Positions 1 through 14,300 are shown, counted from the first letter of the stretch. The stretch: DNA of 64,000 nt from Symbiodinium sp. CCMP2592 (GCA_905221615.1 CAJNDT010006010.1:84501-148500); one strand, 5' to 3'. Program-made: numbers and translations. Notes: generated by a model from the sequence alone, not told the origin.

Positions 1-3000
1 TTTGAAACTCCTGAACGGTAGATGCATCGTGCAGAGCAGATGGTGGACAATTTAAATGCAGTTGTGCTACCCGGCGATCTGGGAGGCGAAGAGTGGGGTA
101 TGACCGTGATAGTTACCCCTGGCCACCGCCAAACTGGACACCAACTACCGACCTCAACACGAGACCCAGTCGCTGAAACACATGAACGACATCACGCATC
201 TTGCCAAATATGTGAATGAATATGTGTGATGTGTCCTTTCAGTCTCAGCCCAGGAAGATGAGTACAGGATCTAAACAATCCGGCTTACTGATTCCGTGGC
301 CACCTGAACCGAATAAACACGACTTACAAGTATAGACTATACCAGTACTATACCATTTGGGTTCTTGTTATGCGAAGCACACTGCTTTGGATACACTGCG
401 ACTGACTCAACAAGCTGCCAAGCACACGGTAGCTAGACTACGTTGGCATCGTTGCAGTTGTCTGAAGTCTAACAATCTAATTTGGAGTCTAGAATTTAAA
501 TGGCTTCAGCAAATTGTGGCTGATCCCCGGTAATTAAAAGTTCCGCAACGTTCTTCTTTGCAGTCGAATAATGAAAAGCCATTTCAGTTGATGATGTTCC
601 AATCGAATCATATGTGCGCTGGACCGGCACGCGATACAACACATTTGTCGCCTTCATCGCTCCAGGAATGCAGTGGGTATGCTTCACGTGTATTGGTAAC
701 TCATCTGAAAACAGGAACATACTTCTTTGACGCTTGGAGTCAACATTAAGGGTCCGTCGATAGTTGAAACTACTTAGACGGCTACGAAGTCATTGAGACC
801 TACTGACTTCAGGGGCAGAATAAAGAGAAGTAGGATCATAACAAAACTTGAGTCCAGAGCTGAACCGCTTAAACTTTTAAACTCATGATCGCCATGAGCA
901 GGCTCTGTGTGAGCCGATGATGAAAATCATTGTCGCATATCATACAGCAGCATCACGATCACCAACCAAGAAGCAGCGTACTTCTTCACCTCTCGGAGGT
1001 TTGCCTCGCGGCAGTTGACGTGAAGATCTTTGAGCCTCGCTGAGAGGAGCGATGTCGTAGTGCGAATTTCCAAGGGCACACCACAGGCAACAGCAAGAAC
1101 ACAACAAAGTAACATTAGCACGGAGGAGATGGTGGAGGTAGTACCAGTCGAAGCAGTATAGTTCTAAAGTCGTCGTCGTGTTTGTCATGACGAGCCTCCC
1201 GGGCAACAGGGCCCCCCTTTTTTCCCTCTCGCGCTGCTGGAAGCTATGTCCACAGACGAGGTTGATAAAGGGCTTTGTGGGGCGTGAAATCTTTGCGGGT
1301 TCAAGATCATTTAGAAAGGAACATTGCTTGCAAACAATCTAACAGCTGAAGCGAGTGAACTTTCCACCAAACAGCCAAACAACAGACACTTGCACGCACT
1401 TGTTGAATTTCCGCCTGGCAGATCGTACATCTTCTTCGAACCAGCAAGAATATTCTATCGAGAACTTTCAATCCGTTTCCCTAGCATCCGGCAAGGCAGG
1501 TCAGAACTTCTTAATCCGAAGCCTATCCTTCTTGTCTTTCTTGGCGCCTATCTCCAAAGCTTTCGCCCCTCAGCTGCTAGCAATGTCCGTACAATGCAAC
1601 CGCCCTTATTAGCCCGAAACCCAAGAACCCTCGAAACCTGAACCCTCTTCGGCTGCTCAGTCTCAGCTGCTAGTCGCTCTATATGGAACTTTAAATTTAG
1701 GCCGCCCTCCAAGAATCCGATTACAAAGCTGGATTCCTCGGTCCGAACAATAGGCAAAAGCAACACGTAGCCCAAAGAATTCGCCTCGCCCGATCGGAGC
1801 GGTTCAGAGGCTCCGGATCATCGCCCACGCGACTGACAACCATGCGATAACACAAGTTCAAACTCAAAAGCAACGTGTGCATGAGGATGAGACCGGCTAC
1901 ACATATCACGTCTGTCGTCAATCCAGGTAGTTGTTTTTTCCCATCTGCTTTGCCTAAGTGTCGTGATATGGAACATGTGACATGTGCCGCAGCACTTCAG
2001 GCCACTGCCGACTTCAGGTCCCAACTTTGTTGAAGGACCCGAAGCACAGGGCATCTGGCTCGATCCAAAATAGATGGCGACAGGGCACATCTTGAACAAT
2101 GTGTTACGTGCGCTGTAATCAGAAAGCGCATGCTGAAACGAAGCCCTTGTGAGCTGTCAGCTCGAACCCAGGCCCATGTTGCCCAAGCCATGGAAGGGTA
2201 AATCTTTCACAACACCAAACTCTGGCCACGACCGATGCCGCTACGCAACCAAAACGAGACATCACACAGGCGGGGCTTGGTAACCGCAGGAGGGCTGAAG
2301 AATGCGTATGAAAGTATATCGTCATGTGCTGTTGCAGCATCTCTGAAAGTCAAGTCAAGGCACTTATTTGCAACAGGCTTCTCCTTGCACGGGGAGCTAA
2401 AGTAGCTAAAATACTCATGGTGGATGGAAACTCTGCATCCTCAGCAGCCCCTCCGTCTGTCTCTTTTTCTCACGGACACCGACGGAAGGAGCCAACAGAC
2501 TGTGCCGCAGCTCTGTTCGGAAACCAAAAGACACGGGCACACGCGCACACACACACACTTATACAAACAAACAAAACTATATAAATAAACAGTCTTAAAC
2601 AAACCAAGCAAGCAAGCAACCAACCAACAAACACGCAAACAAACACACACACACAAACAAACAAACAAAACACACATGCAAAAACCACACACACAAAACA
2701 CAGAAACAAACAAACAAACACTCTACACACACAAATACAGGTGCAGGTGGGGTCTCTCTCTCTCTCTCTCGCTCTCTCTTTTTCTCCCTCACCTGTCCCC
2801 TGGCTCTTCCCGGACTTTGCAACGCGGTCAAAGCATAATGGAGTTGAGTGTCCCCCAAATCGCCAGCGACGTTGGCTACCATCGGGCAGGTCCTCAGATG
2901 CAAAGTCTTCTACATGCCATTCGACATCTACGGATGAGCCGAAACAAGTGTGCGCAATCCACTGGGGTGAGAACGTTCCGTTCGTGGCGAAGGTGGTGCA

Positions 3001-6000
3001 CGAGGGCGGCTGGAGCGGTGAGTACTTCGACTTGTGCATAGGGGGCCTGTGGCAAAAGGTGTCCCAGCTTCGGAGGCTTGCAAGGCATAAGTTCAAGGGC
3101 TCGAGCGGGTGTGTGCAATTGAATGGAGGTGCCAACACGCTTTGCGTGGCTTGCCACTGCAGTCTTTCATGACTTCAGTGCCGATTTGCAGCGTCTAGAA
3201 ATCCATGCACCCGTCGCAGGACGTGCATTAGTTGGGTGATTAGCGTGCAAGCTAGAGTTGCTGGAGACTTCAAAACCTGAGAGGCTGCGAAGGGCTGCAA
3301 GCCTGAACTTCAAAGGATGCAGTGACACAAGGGGCTTCCCTGACAACCGGTAATGAGGATCCACGACCGTGCTCAGTCTCCAAGAGAAGTCAAGCATGCC
3401 AACTCATTGCTTTTGAGTGGTCCTTGGAACGATCTCCGGCTTCGGCGGGATGATTCGGTAGATCCTGAGAGAGGCGGCTACAATCCAAACGTAACGCTTC
3501 GGATTGAACCACACAAGCGCCGAAGCGGCTTAGAGAAACAAACTGTGGAGTCGCAAGTCAATCAAGCGCAGGTGGTCGTCACATGGTTTTGCTCGTGGAG
3601 GCATCCTATACCAACGCGCATCAGTGGGGCATCTTCGCCAATCCGTCGAGCAACGACTCGCCGTGATCCATGTACATGCTGTCGGAGATGCCCCTTGCAG
3701 GGCACGGGAAGCTCCAACAAACAGACGACTGACACTTCAGTATCGGAGTCCTGCAATCCTACCTCTCCCGAGCTTTACGAAGCAGTTCCCTAGAAGTAGC
3801 AAAGACTAGCGGACGTGTTGGCTCGGGAGTCTCAAGGCACAGCAAGCACGAGAGGAAGGGGGTCGTCTGTGCATGTTGTTGGGGCTATATGGGACTGGCG
3901 AGACACCGTTCCTTGACAATCTGGTGGGCTCAGGTCGGATGGGGTGAACCTGTGACCGCCATCCATCGGTTGGCCCAATGTTGGCATCCTCAAAACAGGC
4001 TAGGAATTACGTTTTATCGACACGCAAGCTCACGCCCGGTTACGCTTGCACAAGGTCGACCATGGGAAGGGGCGTAGATGGGTTCCAAACTTCTACAGAT
4101 TTCGTAAAGCTACCCTCCGTTGCAATAGTCAAGATAGTCTACGACGATGACAAAGTCCTAGCGCCGATCGCAAATCGGTTTCAAGCTTCAGAATCCCAGA
4201 TGCCTGGGCGATCAAATTCGGCTCCACAAGCAGAGTGGCAGGGGGCTTGGCAAACGGCTGCAACAAGCAGTCTAAGACGTGCTGGCATCTCTAAATTGAT
4301 ACATAGGTGCACCTGACGTGTTGCTCTCATGGCATTTCTCGCCTCATAAGACTTCGCTCTGGGGCAAGTGCAACAGCAGGCCCCACAGACTGCTGGTGCG
4401 GTTTGTCATTTGGGCCATCAATTCGTGTCACCTCGGTCTGGGCGCCGATGTCTTGAGGCCCCGCGCCGACCATGAAAGTTCGGCTCTTCAGATGAGCCTG
4501 TGATTGAGCATGCGATGGTTGTGAAAACTGTGCATCCCCTCGCGATGCTTCCCTTACCTCCAGCTCACTTTCCAAAACCGAGGCACCCTGCGGGCGGTCG
4601 TCGGGCTTCTGCTCATACTAAACTGCTCGAAACCCTCGACAAACCTGGAAGGTGCGGTGCCTCCAATATAACCAAGATGTCTGAACAGTCCTTGGCACTG
4701 CTCTTCGAAAAGAAGCTGATGCCTAGAAGCGACTTGTGAAAGTTGAAGTACGGTCCCTTTGCACCCTCATGAGAACCGCTGCGCCAATCGAAGCATCGAA
4801 GGCTTGGCTGCCGACACTGGTCTCTAGGAGGAGGTGCTCGACTTCCATCCTCGGTGTCTTAGACTTCCTAGCCTGCATGCAGCGGGCCTTGTAAAGGCTT
4901 CCCTGTGGTTTTGCACAGACTCTTTCCCCCCACAGCTACAGGCATTATAGGCATGAGAGCAGTTGTTCTGGGGCGAATTTCAGAATGACCGCCACTCAGA
5001 ATTGCTCCTTTCAAGGGCGAATGTCGTAGGCTGCAAGCCCCTACAGTAGCCCGCAAATCCCTCCAGATCCACTGCAATGGCTACCACTCGGAGCGCTGCA
5101 TGGTCCAGTCGAGCCAGCAATCGACTTGGCCTGGAACATCTCTCATCGGAGTCGGAAGAAGCCGCACTTACTGAAACGGGCTATGGCCTGTGGCCACAGT
5201 GGCCTCCATGGTTCGGTTAAGAATGGTTCGAGCATTCGGGAGATGCCTGAACGCGACAGCATGGGCTCCAGACCCTGCAAAAATCTCTTCCCCTGTGCCA
5301 TTGAATATATCTTGGCCTACGGACCGGCTAGGTCGGCTAGGTGAGGCTCTTGTGTTGAAAAAGCATCTGAATCTGCTTCGATGTTGCTGTTCTTGAGTTG
5401 TGGACCTGAAGCCAGCGAACGGATTTCGTCGGGAGTGGAGGTCGTGCACTTTCAAATCGGCCGTATTTGCCCGGCTCACCCTCCCAGCGCTTGCGCTGGC
5501 ATGGCCTGACTCAATGAAGTCGTTCCCCAGCAGCCCTGGCAGCAACAGGATGGCCACGGACAATCCCTGATGTTATGCACTTTCAAGGCCACCGTACGAC
5601 TATTTGCGGGTCAACTTGCTGGCCTGCTTCATTTCAATCTTCTTTTCTTGCCTTGTCTCACGAATGCCTGAGATAGCCGGCCTCTCCTATTTCAACGCAG
5701 TCTGTGTAAGCTATGGCGCTGCGCGACAAGTGGCGGGAATGCCATGCTAAACAGCTCGCCGCCCCGATCACTGCCTACCGCTGCTTTCGACATGCGTCAT
5801 GGCAGCCAACCAATCGTTATCTAGTTCCCTTTGCATACATGGCTTACATGGGTCTTAACTCATTACGCAAAGTGATGCAGAATGCTGGTGGCTCGTGCCA
5901 GATTTGTAGCTAAAGGGCTTGGGAGGAGGACGCTGTGGACGCTTGTCTGTTCCACACGGGATCACAACATCAAGCAGTCGAAAACAGAAAATGAGCAACA

Positions 6001-6229
6001 CCCATCCAGAAGCAGCCATGGTCACCCCTTTCCAAGACCCACCTTCATGGAGTTTTCTATCCGTATATTACCTTGGTCCAAGGCTCTTTATAGATAGAAG
6101 CCATATGAAACAGCGTGAGTTACGATGTATTCTCGGTAGATTCTATCTTATGGCCTGCTTGCTCCTCATGAAGCTTCTCATGAACCAATGCTAAGCTTAC
6201 CCAAAAACCTATGACCAGGATCCGGCCGG
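1..6229. other. No recognisable gene
   Basis: I see no protein domain, RNA gene or long open frame here on either strand. Open frames are short and overlap each other in several frames, as expected by chance. The only clear structure is the CA/CT-rich simple-sequence stretch at about 2.53-2.78 kb. Small exons of an intron-rich gene could be missed by eye. Confidence 0.5.
2531..2780. repeat. CA/CAAA/CT microsatellite tract
   Basis: Runs of (CA)n, (CAAA)n and (CAAAC)n-type units are followed by a (TC)n run near 2754-2780. The long overlapping open frames on both strands here, with poly-Val/Cys or His/Thr composition, are produced by the repeat and are not genes. Confidence 0.85.
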
Positions 6230-7610
6230 GCTTTAATATAACTTATGAGGCACCAGGTGTGGCATTGTGGTACTTCTCGCATGTGCATACAAAGTAGGGT
6301 TTAGTAGAGCGTAAGATACAATATGGCATGGTGCCCCGTAACATGGGACAGAACAGTATAGTTCAGTATTGCGACGTATAGTCTAGTTCATCATATATGA
6401 GTAGCATAGCATGGTAAAGAACAGCCGTATACTATGCTATAGATACAGATTATGGTAGTCCGATATCATACGAAACGGTTGAATATAAATACTGTAGATC
6501 GACGGTAGAAGGCAGAGATCAGCCTTATGTTCTAGTCTAGTGTATTACAATATGTTGTGATATGACATTGGCAGTAAAGCACACGATAGCATATTGCAAC
6601 GTTGACACTATATTACAGTGTGGTATAGCATACACTATATGGGATACGATACTCTAGTATAGCACTACCGCAGCATGGCGTAGCATAATACACTGTTGCA
6701 GGGCCCTGTTTACTATCTTAAGAGGGTATTGTAGAGCATAGCATGATATAGCCAGGTATAGTGCGCTAGCATAGTACAGCGAATTATAGTCCAGAGTCTA
6801 GTGTACTATTCTGCCGTCAGTTCTAGTTCATTATATATAAAGCACGAGCATAGGTCATAGAAAGAGCGATTTGCGTTCATGAACCGAAGAATGTGGTACC
6901 ATGCACACCACATATCCACTTACAAGGCTCGCTGTCGACACCACAGGGTATCTGCTCACAGTACTGGTGCCACAATGGCGGGGCATATCGCAAGTACGAA
7001 TTGAGGCTGTGCTTTCTTTGGTGGTGTGTGTGTGTGTGTTATGACCACGTATACGATGAGTAAAATCATGAGTTCGACTTCCCATTAGGCTAATCGTCTT
7101 TCACTGGACTAATCGAAGGGCCTTCAATTGCTTGTATCGGCTATGCATATGATATGACGTACAATGTTTCAATTCAGGTTGTTAGAGCGTAGCATAGTAC
7201 AATGTATTAAAGATAAGCATTGACGCCATAATCTAGTATGGTGTAATGCAGTCTAGTATAGCAAAGTGCAATGTAGTACCTTTCAATACGGGCAAACCCA
7301 GTACAGTAAACTCGAGCATAGATGACGATTAATTATCAAGTATTGTATGGTACAGTGTCGACTGCTATGCAATGCAATGCGGTATCGTGTAGTCCAGCAT
7401 AGCACAAAGCGGCTTGGTTTACGGTAGTGCAACTTACTACATTCAAAGATAGCCTAGTCTAGCACCAACGCAATATAGGATAACCTTGGACGTTACGGTG
7501 TTGCATAGTTTCGCAATGGTGTAAAAACAAATGGCTACTATAGTATATCAGCGGCACACCTGTAGTCTGGTATGGTGGAGTAGACTATAGTACATAGTCA
7601 TTGGGAGCCC
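6230..7610. repeat. Degenerate TAG/ATAGT-rich tract
   Basis: About 1.4 kb is built from variants of short words such as TATAG, TAGCATAG, AGTATAG and TAGTACAG. No strict period is visible. Only one short open frame interrupts it, because TAG is a stop codon. It looks like an old, diverged simple repeat. A similar AGTAC-type tract occurs at 32155-32345 inside the DNA transposon. Confidence 0.6.
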
Positions 7611-7649
7611 TATGATCCTGAGCTCTGCAGCATTAAGATCAACAGATAT

Positions 7650-7744
7650 GGAAAGCTCAATGGAATTCCACATCTCCAGGTTTGCAAAGCTCTGTGGCTT
7701 TGGACGCAGCACATGTGGAAAGGTGGAATTCCATTGAGCTTTCC
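7650..7744. repeat. Perfect 22-bp inverted repeat with 51-bp loop
   Basis: The left arm is 7650-7671 (starting GGAAAGCTCAATGG) and the right arm 7723-7744, an exact reverse complement over 22 bp. The centre contains GAATTCC in both arms. It lies just upstream of the larger palindrome array and may belong to the same foldback-like insertion. Confidence 0.85.
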
Positions 7745-7842
7745 GTTATGTGCCAGACAGACACAATGCCGGGCCCCCCTGGGTCCAAGAACCAACATTG
7801 CGGAACAACAATTCTTGGATTCGCTCCGAGAGCCACGCACCC

Positions 7843-8335
7843 CGATTTCAAGAATTGAAAAGCTTAAGGGTTTAAATCGGGGCCCGGCTCCAAGATGGAT
7901 CCAAGAAACTTCTTTCTGCAATCTTGGATCTTGGATCCAGCCGGGTCCCCGACTTAAAGACTTAAACAACGTAAGTCGTTAAGTCGGGGCGCCGGCTGGA
8001 TCCAAGATCCAAGATTGCAGACAAAAGTTTCTTGGATCCATCTTGGATCCGGGAGGGCCCCGACTTAATGACTTAAAAAACTCAAGTCATTAAGTCAGGG
8101 CCTTGGCTGGATCCAAGATCCAAGATTGCAGACAAAAGTTTCTTGGATCCATCTTGGATCCGGGAGGGCCCCGACTTAATGACTTAAAAAACTTAAGTCA
8201 TTAAGTCAGGGCCCCGGCTCGATCCAACATGGATCCAAGAAACTTTTTCCTGCAATCTTGGATCTTGGATCCGGGAGGGCCCCGACTTAATGACTTAAAA
8301 AACTTAAGTCATTAAGTCAGGGCCCCGGCTGCGGC
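7843..8335. repeat. Tandem array (about 111 bp) of alternating palindromes
   Basis: The GGG(C/T)CC-flanked unit start recurs at about 7943, 8055, 8166 and 8277, a period of 111-112 bp. Each unit holds an A-type hairpin, GACTTAATGACTTAA with its reverse complement after about 5 nt, bounded by GGGCCCC-like GC clamps. Units also hold a B-type hairpin built on GGATCCAAGATCCAAG and its complement CTTGGATCTTGGATCC. Some B blocks are inverted relative to others. Single strands of this array could fold into several strong stem-loops in a row. Confidence 0.8.
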
Positions 8336-11300
8336 GTCCCCTTCTGAAGGGCTTCAGCAGGCATGCCAGGGGGCAATGTGTCTCACTTTACATTATGTCT
8401 CGCGGCATCACGAACATACCGATGAGACTCAAGTCAAGCGGCAACTCCAGGCAAAAATTCTCACCCGGGGCTCATAAGGTCCAGCGTGTAACGTGTAATT
8501 AGATCTGATTGCCTCTTCCAACACCGCCAGGTTTTGCTGACCTGCACACCGGCCATGTTTCCTGATCTATGCGTGCTGTTCATGATGCCATCGAATGTTG
8601 CAGTTGCCGTGCCGCCCTCCAAACTGCGAAAACCCGAAGGCCCTGTAAGTTGCCACCGGCCAGCAAAAATGCAACGCCTCGGCGCCCCGTGCTCACCTCA
8701 AGCCAATTTCGTGTGAGGTTCCGCGAGCTTGTGTCTCTCGACCGTTGCCCAAAGTATGCCGTTAGAGAGCACGAAGAGGCGGCCGCAGCAATGAATGCAA
8801 TACAAACTCTGCACACACATCTTCGCCTCATTGACCACCTCTGGATCCAGTTGCTGTGTGTAATCCGACAAGGCCAGATGCCAATCAAGCTGGACGCCAT
8901 GGGCGTTGAATTTTGTGAAGCTGACATCAACATCGGAGGGCTGCCAGAACAAACACTATAACCATTAACGGCGGAAGCATCTGCAAGGAGTCTGAGTACA
9001 GAAACAGATGCGTGCAAGTCGTAGTGCACATTAATCTCATGTACCTGCAGGAATTGCGAACATATCATCTCTGAGACGTACACAGAATCCCGAAGTCTGC
9101 GTTGCCATGCGAATATCAGCTGGTTCGTATATGGGACGACATGCTCCCCTGATATTCAAGCGTCTCTGACAGGCCTTCAGTGGTCTATTGGCCGCAGGAA
9201 CCATCGCGAATCTTCTAGTCGCGCGGCTTCCTTCGAATTGGACCAACCCGCAGACACACCATGTCTCCATGTGTAAAAAAATGGCAGCCGGCACAGGGTA
9301 CCGAAGACTAATTGAAGTCTGACTCCGCTCAAGACCATCCAGGAAGCCCGGCGCTGGCGCTGAGGAGCCGGGAGCGTCACGGCACTGGTGTGGCCGTCCA
9401 TCGTCATGAACTCACCCAAACCCAGGTCTCGAAGGCCGATCACAGTCTGCGACGGGTAGTGCGCAGTAACATGCCAACTGCGCTGCATCAACTCTAGGAG
9501 CGTCCAGTGAATCTCTCTCGACCATGTGTTGAAAAGTGCAACCTCCAAACTCTCCTGGACAACCAGCTGAAGATGTCCGGCAGCAAGGTCATCTCCGCGC
9601 GTTCGATATCGACATCAACCAGGTCCCAGGTGTCTGTATCGCGAAGCAGCAAAGCTGTGCTCAAGTTGCCAGAAGATCAGTGTGTACTTGGAACTCGCAG
9701 CGCCCAGGTGGTAAATTCATTGCCACATGTGTCTTCAACTCAGAGCCATCTCCCATTGCAAAAGGTTCCACGAGCAACAGCAAGCAGGGGACGTCGGGCG
9801 CGGCAAACTGTGCAAAGGCTTTTGCTGCGCGCATCGCTCAAATTCCAAAGGCACCACTGCCCAGCTCTGCCATTCGGAATGGGCGAGCAGCCTTTGCCGC
9901 TCGGAAACCAGCGGTCAGGCTGTCCGCCCACTCCAAATATTCTTCATCGAGCATGGGCCATATCCGGGGAAGAGTTTTCCCTGACTTCAAATACTCACAT
10001 GGCATGGATCTGCCCGGTGTAAAAAAGGCAAGTGAGGTGTGCTCGCAGTCGACGTGGGCGGGCATGGACACACCGAGGAAGTCTAGTATGAAGCCTTCTT
10101 GGCCCGGCCCGGCTACAGCTGGAAAGTTTTCGAAGATGGGTAAATGTTTCTTCTGACAAGTGCCTTTGAACAGATTTCTGGTTTTGCACCAGCAGATCAG
10201 AGGCAGGTTCAGTTTTTGTCCGCTTGAAGTGGAAGTAAATGTCAAGTGCAACAATACTGGTGGAGTGAGCAGTGGTTTGTCCATCGATTACGGCGAGTGC
10301 CATATACCCGGTGATCCGGAGAACGCCAACTACCCTTGAATATGGCTGCAGTTTGCCAGCATCAGGGCGACCCCAATCCCCTTGTCAGCAAACTTAATGG
10401 AGACGCGTCCGCAGATGTCCTGAGCATGCACAGCAGGAACATCAAGCCATGGCAGCTCGCTGCGACATGCTGCGGCTAGACTGACTGGAATGAAGTGCGG
10501 CCAGGGATCCACCGAACCCTACAGAGGGGTGCCTGTCTCGCGCAGGTTCGGGGGGAATACATCCAGAGCAAACCACTGGCGAACCACTTCGTTGAGGCGA
10601 AAGGCGAAGACAGCATCGTCCTCCAAGACAAAGCCGAAAACGGAAGAATACAGTCAATCGTGAAAGTGGCTCGGGGGTCGCAGGCATCCACATGCAAGGG
10701 TGGTACCAACATCTTTCTGATGTAGCTTCGCTGCGATCACTTCGTGCTGATACTGTGAGAAGTCACCCGCAAAGAAAGGAAATAAGTCGTCGCTGCAACG
10801 GGCTCTATCATTGCCACTTTTGATACCGCTCTGGAACATGCGGCAGCAGGTCGAGAGGGCATGGTGATGTCGATGCAAGGGCGAGAAGCCCAAATGGACA
10901 TGCCCAGTCGAAGTCTATGATGCACACCAGTACAAATCGTCAATGTCAAGTTGCATACCACGAAATTGTTGCATAGCCCCTCAAGTTTCAGTGCAGTAGC
11001 TTGCCCTGTGGAATGTGTGTGTCTTCCTTCATTATCACCTGGCGACCAGCGGCAGTCTGCAAAGGTGTAGTAACCCGATACGACACAAACGACCGGTTCA
11101 CGCAGATTGCTGGTGGCACACCTGCATGAGGACCGCTCTTGAAGCCACCATGCATGCATTGTCATGCTTCATCGTCCCCATCAAGGCACCCGGAATTCCG
11201 CCTCGTCCATGGAAAACAAACATTGAACATGCGCTCTCCGCTCTGAAAGCTTGAAGCACAGCCAGGGATTTGTTTGAACAAGTGGTCTCGTGCTTTGCCA

Positions 11301-14300
11301 CAAGCGGCCCTTGCAATTGGCCGGCCACATAATTACGTAAGACAATCTTGCAAAGTCATGCTGGGAGGCGGACCTGTGGTTTAGAACCACTGCTGGCACT
11401 TGCCAAGCCAACGTCAAGCCATCACGGACAAACGAGCCAGGCCAACCGGAGTCTCTCCACTGGGCCTGTTTTTTTCGTCTGGCTGGAGCTAGCTTGTCTT
11501 ATGATGACAAATCAGGCTTGAGAAGCTAGGACACCCGAACTGCCAGGGACTTGGATTCACTCGGATAAACCACAAAGACAGACGCCACAAGCTTGTGGCA
11601 TGTAAGCTTCAACAGGCTGAAAGTTCAAGGAGACAACGGCAGGCTCCAGATCGCAGTGGGTATGCCATGATCCAACAGTCAGTATGCAGCTTCCAGAATC
11701 AACATTAGTCGCACTGCTGCATAAGCGGGATTCTTGACATGATACGAAAAACATACAGCGTGAAACAGAATCTATCACCCACTGCATGTACTGAAAACAA
11801 TCCAGACTCTCTGGAGTCGCAGTGGCCGTGGAGGATTGAACCAGGACTGCAAGTGCATGCCAGCGCAAGGAAACCAATGCGCAAATCCCCCGGAGCCCGA
11901 CAGCTCCCGAAGGTCAAAGGACTGGAAACATCTGGAAACCTTTCACTGCCGACCGGGGCAAAAACTAAATATCGGAGGATGGCATTCGTGGAACCTGGCA
12001 GAGCTGTCAGCTGCGACTGAAAAGTGATCTCGTGGTCTTTCCCCTTAGCAGCACGTTAACGTGCTAGTTTGTCAAACATGAAGACAACTCAGTCTTGTTA
12101 GTGAGAGGCGGGTGCTCCCGTGCCATCCATGTGGCAAATCAGGTGTGCCTGCCGTCTAAACTCTATGTGGATCTGGAAGTTTGAAGGCCAAGCTTTTGCT
12201 ATAGGCTGTGTTGCGCTATTTCAACTCTCACAGCTCGCGCAAGACAGGCAAGGATCCACAAGTCTGAGTAATACTGGGCGACTATGACGATCTGTTGCAG
12301 GGCATGCTCACCAGCTCAGCACATCCAAACCAACCGAACACCAAACAACCATGACAACCAAAAACAACATACCAATAATCAACCACCGAAGTGAATCATC
12401 TACGACTAAACGAGTCTGTTTGATGTTCCGAGGGCCCGGACGCACGATGGTACCTGACGGCAGGTGGAGCTCCTTGGTGGTCCCAGGAGACGGCTCCTAT
12501 GCTACTGCGAACTTTCGAGACCTTGTGCCGCACGCATGCGCCGGAATATGGGAGAAACACTTGCAAGACCTTTCTGCCTTTACGCTGCTATTCTAGCTAC
12601 CCTTGAACCCCGGAAACTCTGCAAGACTGCAGGCCTGACCGCAACTCCCTGGCCCTGAACCACCTTCAGTCCCCGGAGCAGGCTTGACGAGGCCACAGGG
12701 TGTCTTCCCCGCACCCGGCTGTAGATCCACCTGGAAGCAAGCTTGAAGCGACTCATCGCACGTGCGTAAGCTTCGGGTTGTGCCAGAAACGCTAGGGATG
12801 AAGGTTGCAAACAGACTGCTGCTTGCCATGTGCGTGCTGATGCATGACTCGGCCGAAGTTGTGGTAGACTGTTGAAGTGACAACTGAGCACGGGATGCTG
12901 CCACATGGTCATCATCAAGCAAGCTCCAGAGGATCTTTTCTGCGCTTGCATTCTGACCCAGCACCATGCCTGAACACAGCTTCGCAGGGCCGCAGCACTC
13001 AAGGTGCTTTGTGCTTGCTGCGTTGCATGTTCTGATACAGCACGGGTCAACGTCGACTAAGACATCCACAGCACCATTCGGTGCTTGTGCCGCCAGTGAA
13101 TTCCAAGAGGGGCATCGTCGTTCATTCACATGCCGGCTGCCCGCAGAAGTACGTATGTTTTACATGACGGAAGCAGTTTCGCTGGCACTTCACTCGGCAG
13201 CAGCTTCGGCAGGCTGCCTACAACCGTGACCTAACTTTGTTGGGTTTTAGCTTCGGGATGGCAAACAACAAGGCTTTGGGCTTCACAGGAGGCCGGTGTT
13301 GTTGAACATGCTATAGAGGAGCTTAGAGCTTGGCGATACAATCAAGGGATGCTTAGGCTACATGCCCCAGCGCAGGTCCTCGAGGCATTTGCTGTCAGTC
13401 CTGCTTGCTGGCTGCATGCCATAGGCTTGCAGTGAATTGTCACTGTTCAGGACGCAGAGCGCCTGCGCAAGTGACTCATTTTGCGGAGCAGCCATGCATG
13501 CGTCAGGGCGGTTTCTGCAATGAGATCAGCCGCGCAGCACGATAACTGCCAAAAATTTCTGCCCCGGGGTCAGTCCTCATCATGATGCAGAGCAGAAAGG
13601 ATGCAAAGCTACCACGAACGCAATTGTGACCTTGGATTGGCACCAGGTCTGTCACCGTAGCATCTGCGCAGAATGAGCCAACACTGCTCAAAGCTAGCTA
13701 GCAGGCTTCAGGATTCTTTAAGTGCAACTCGAAACTCAGGAGGCTGCACAGTCTTACAACGCGGTTGAAAGTGTTGGCAGTGGCCAGTATGTACTTCACA
13801 ACTCGAAGTAGGGATAATTGTGCCCCCAATCCCCAGAACGTCTTGCGGCGTGGTCGCTATCGAGCTAAGACGGCTCTGGCTTGAGACGGGCCTGCCGCAC
13901 ACGTCGCTTTGCAACTGGACCGTGCTTCACTGGACACTGACTGGCTGCTTGGAATCTTGGAATTACTCATTACTGCAAATTGCGGAAGGCACTTGGCAGT
14001 TTAAGTCTAAACCCTATCTTAACTTATGTTCCATACAGTGACGACAACTTCGTGGGCGACGGGGGTGGGAATAGGTACCGGTAACACCCTCGATTTGGGC
14101 TAGTACACGTCCCAATTCAGACCCTGGTCTGTTTCGGACAATGTCAGATGTTGGCATGATTTAATGGATCCGTGCAAATTTGGTGGGGTGTGAAATGCAG
14201 CAATGTGAGCCTGGTCCAAAGTATTACTGGGTATTAACTAGCGGCACAGCCAACCATTCTCTTCTGTCAGCTGTTAGCGGGGGGGTTCTCAGAAATCAGA

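Noticed and set aside
2441..3138. Minus-strand frame of 222 codons with Cys/Val-rich end
   Set aside because: Its length comes from the CA/CT microsatellite; no motif in the non-repeat part.
9507..10303. Several overlapping frames of 100-206 codons on both strands
   Set aside because: No frame is favoured by motif or length over the others; one may be a real exon, but I cannot tell which.
12050..12065. 16-bp perfect palindrome AGCACGTTAACGTGCT
   Set aside because: Short palindromes of this size can occur by chance in 64 kb and nothing around it suggests a function.
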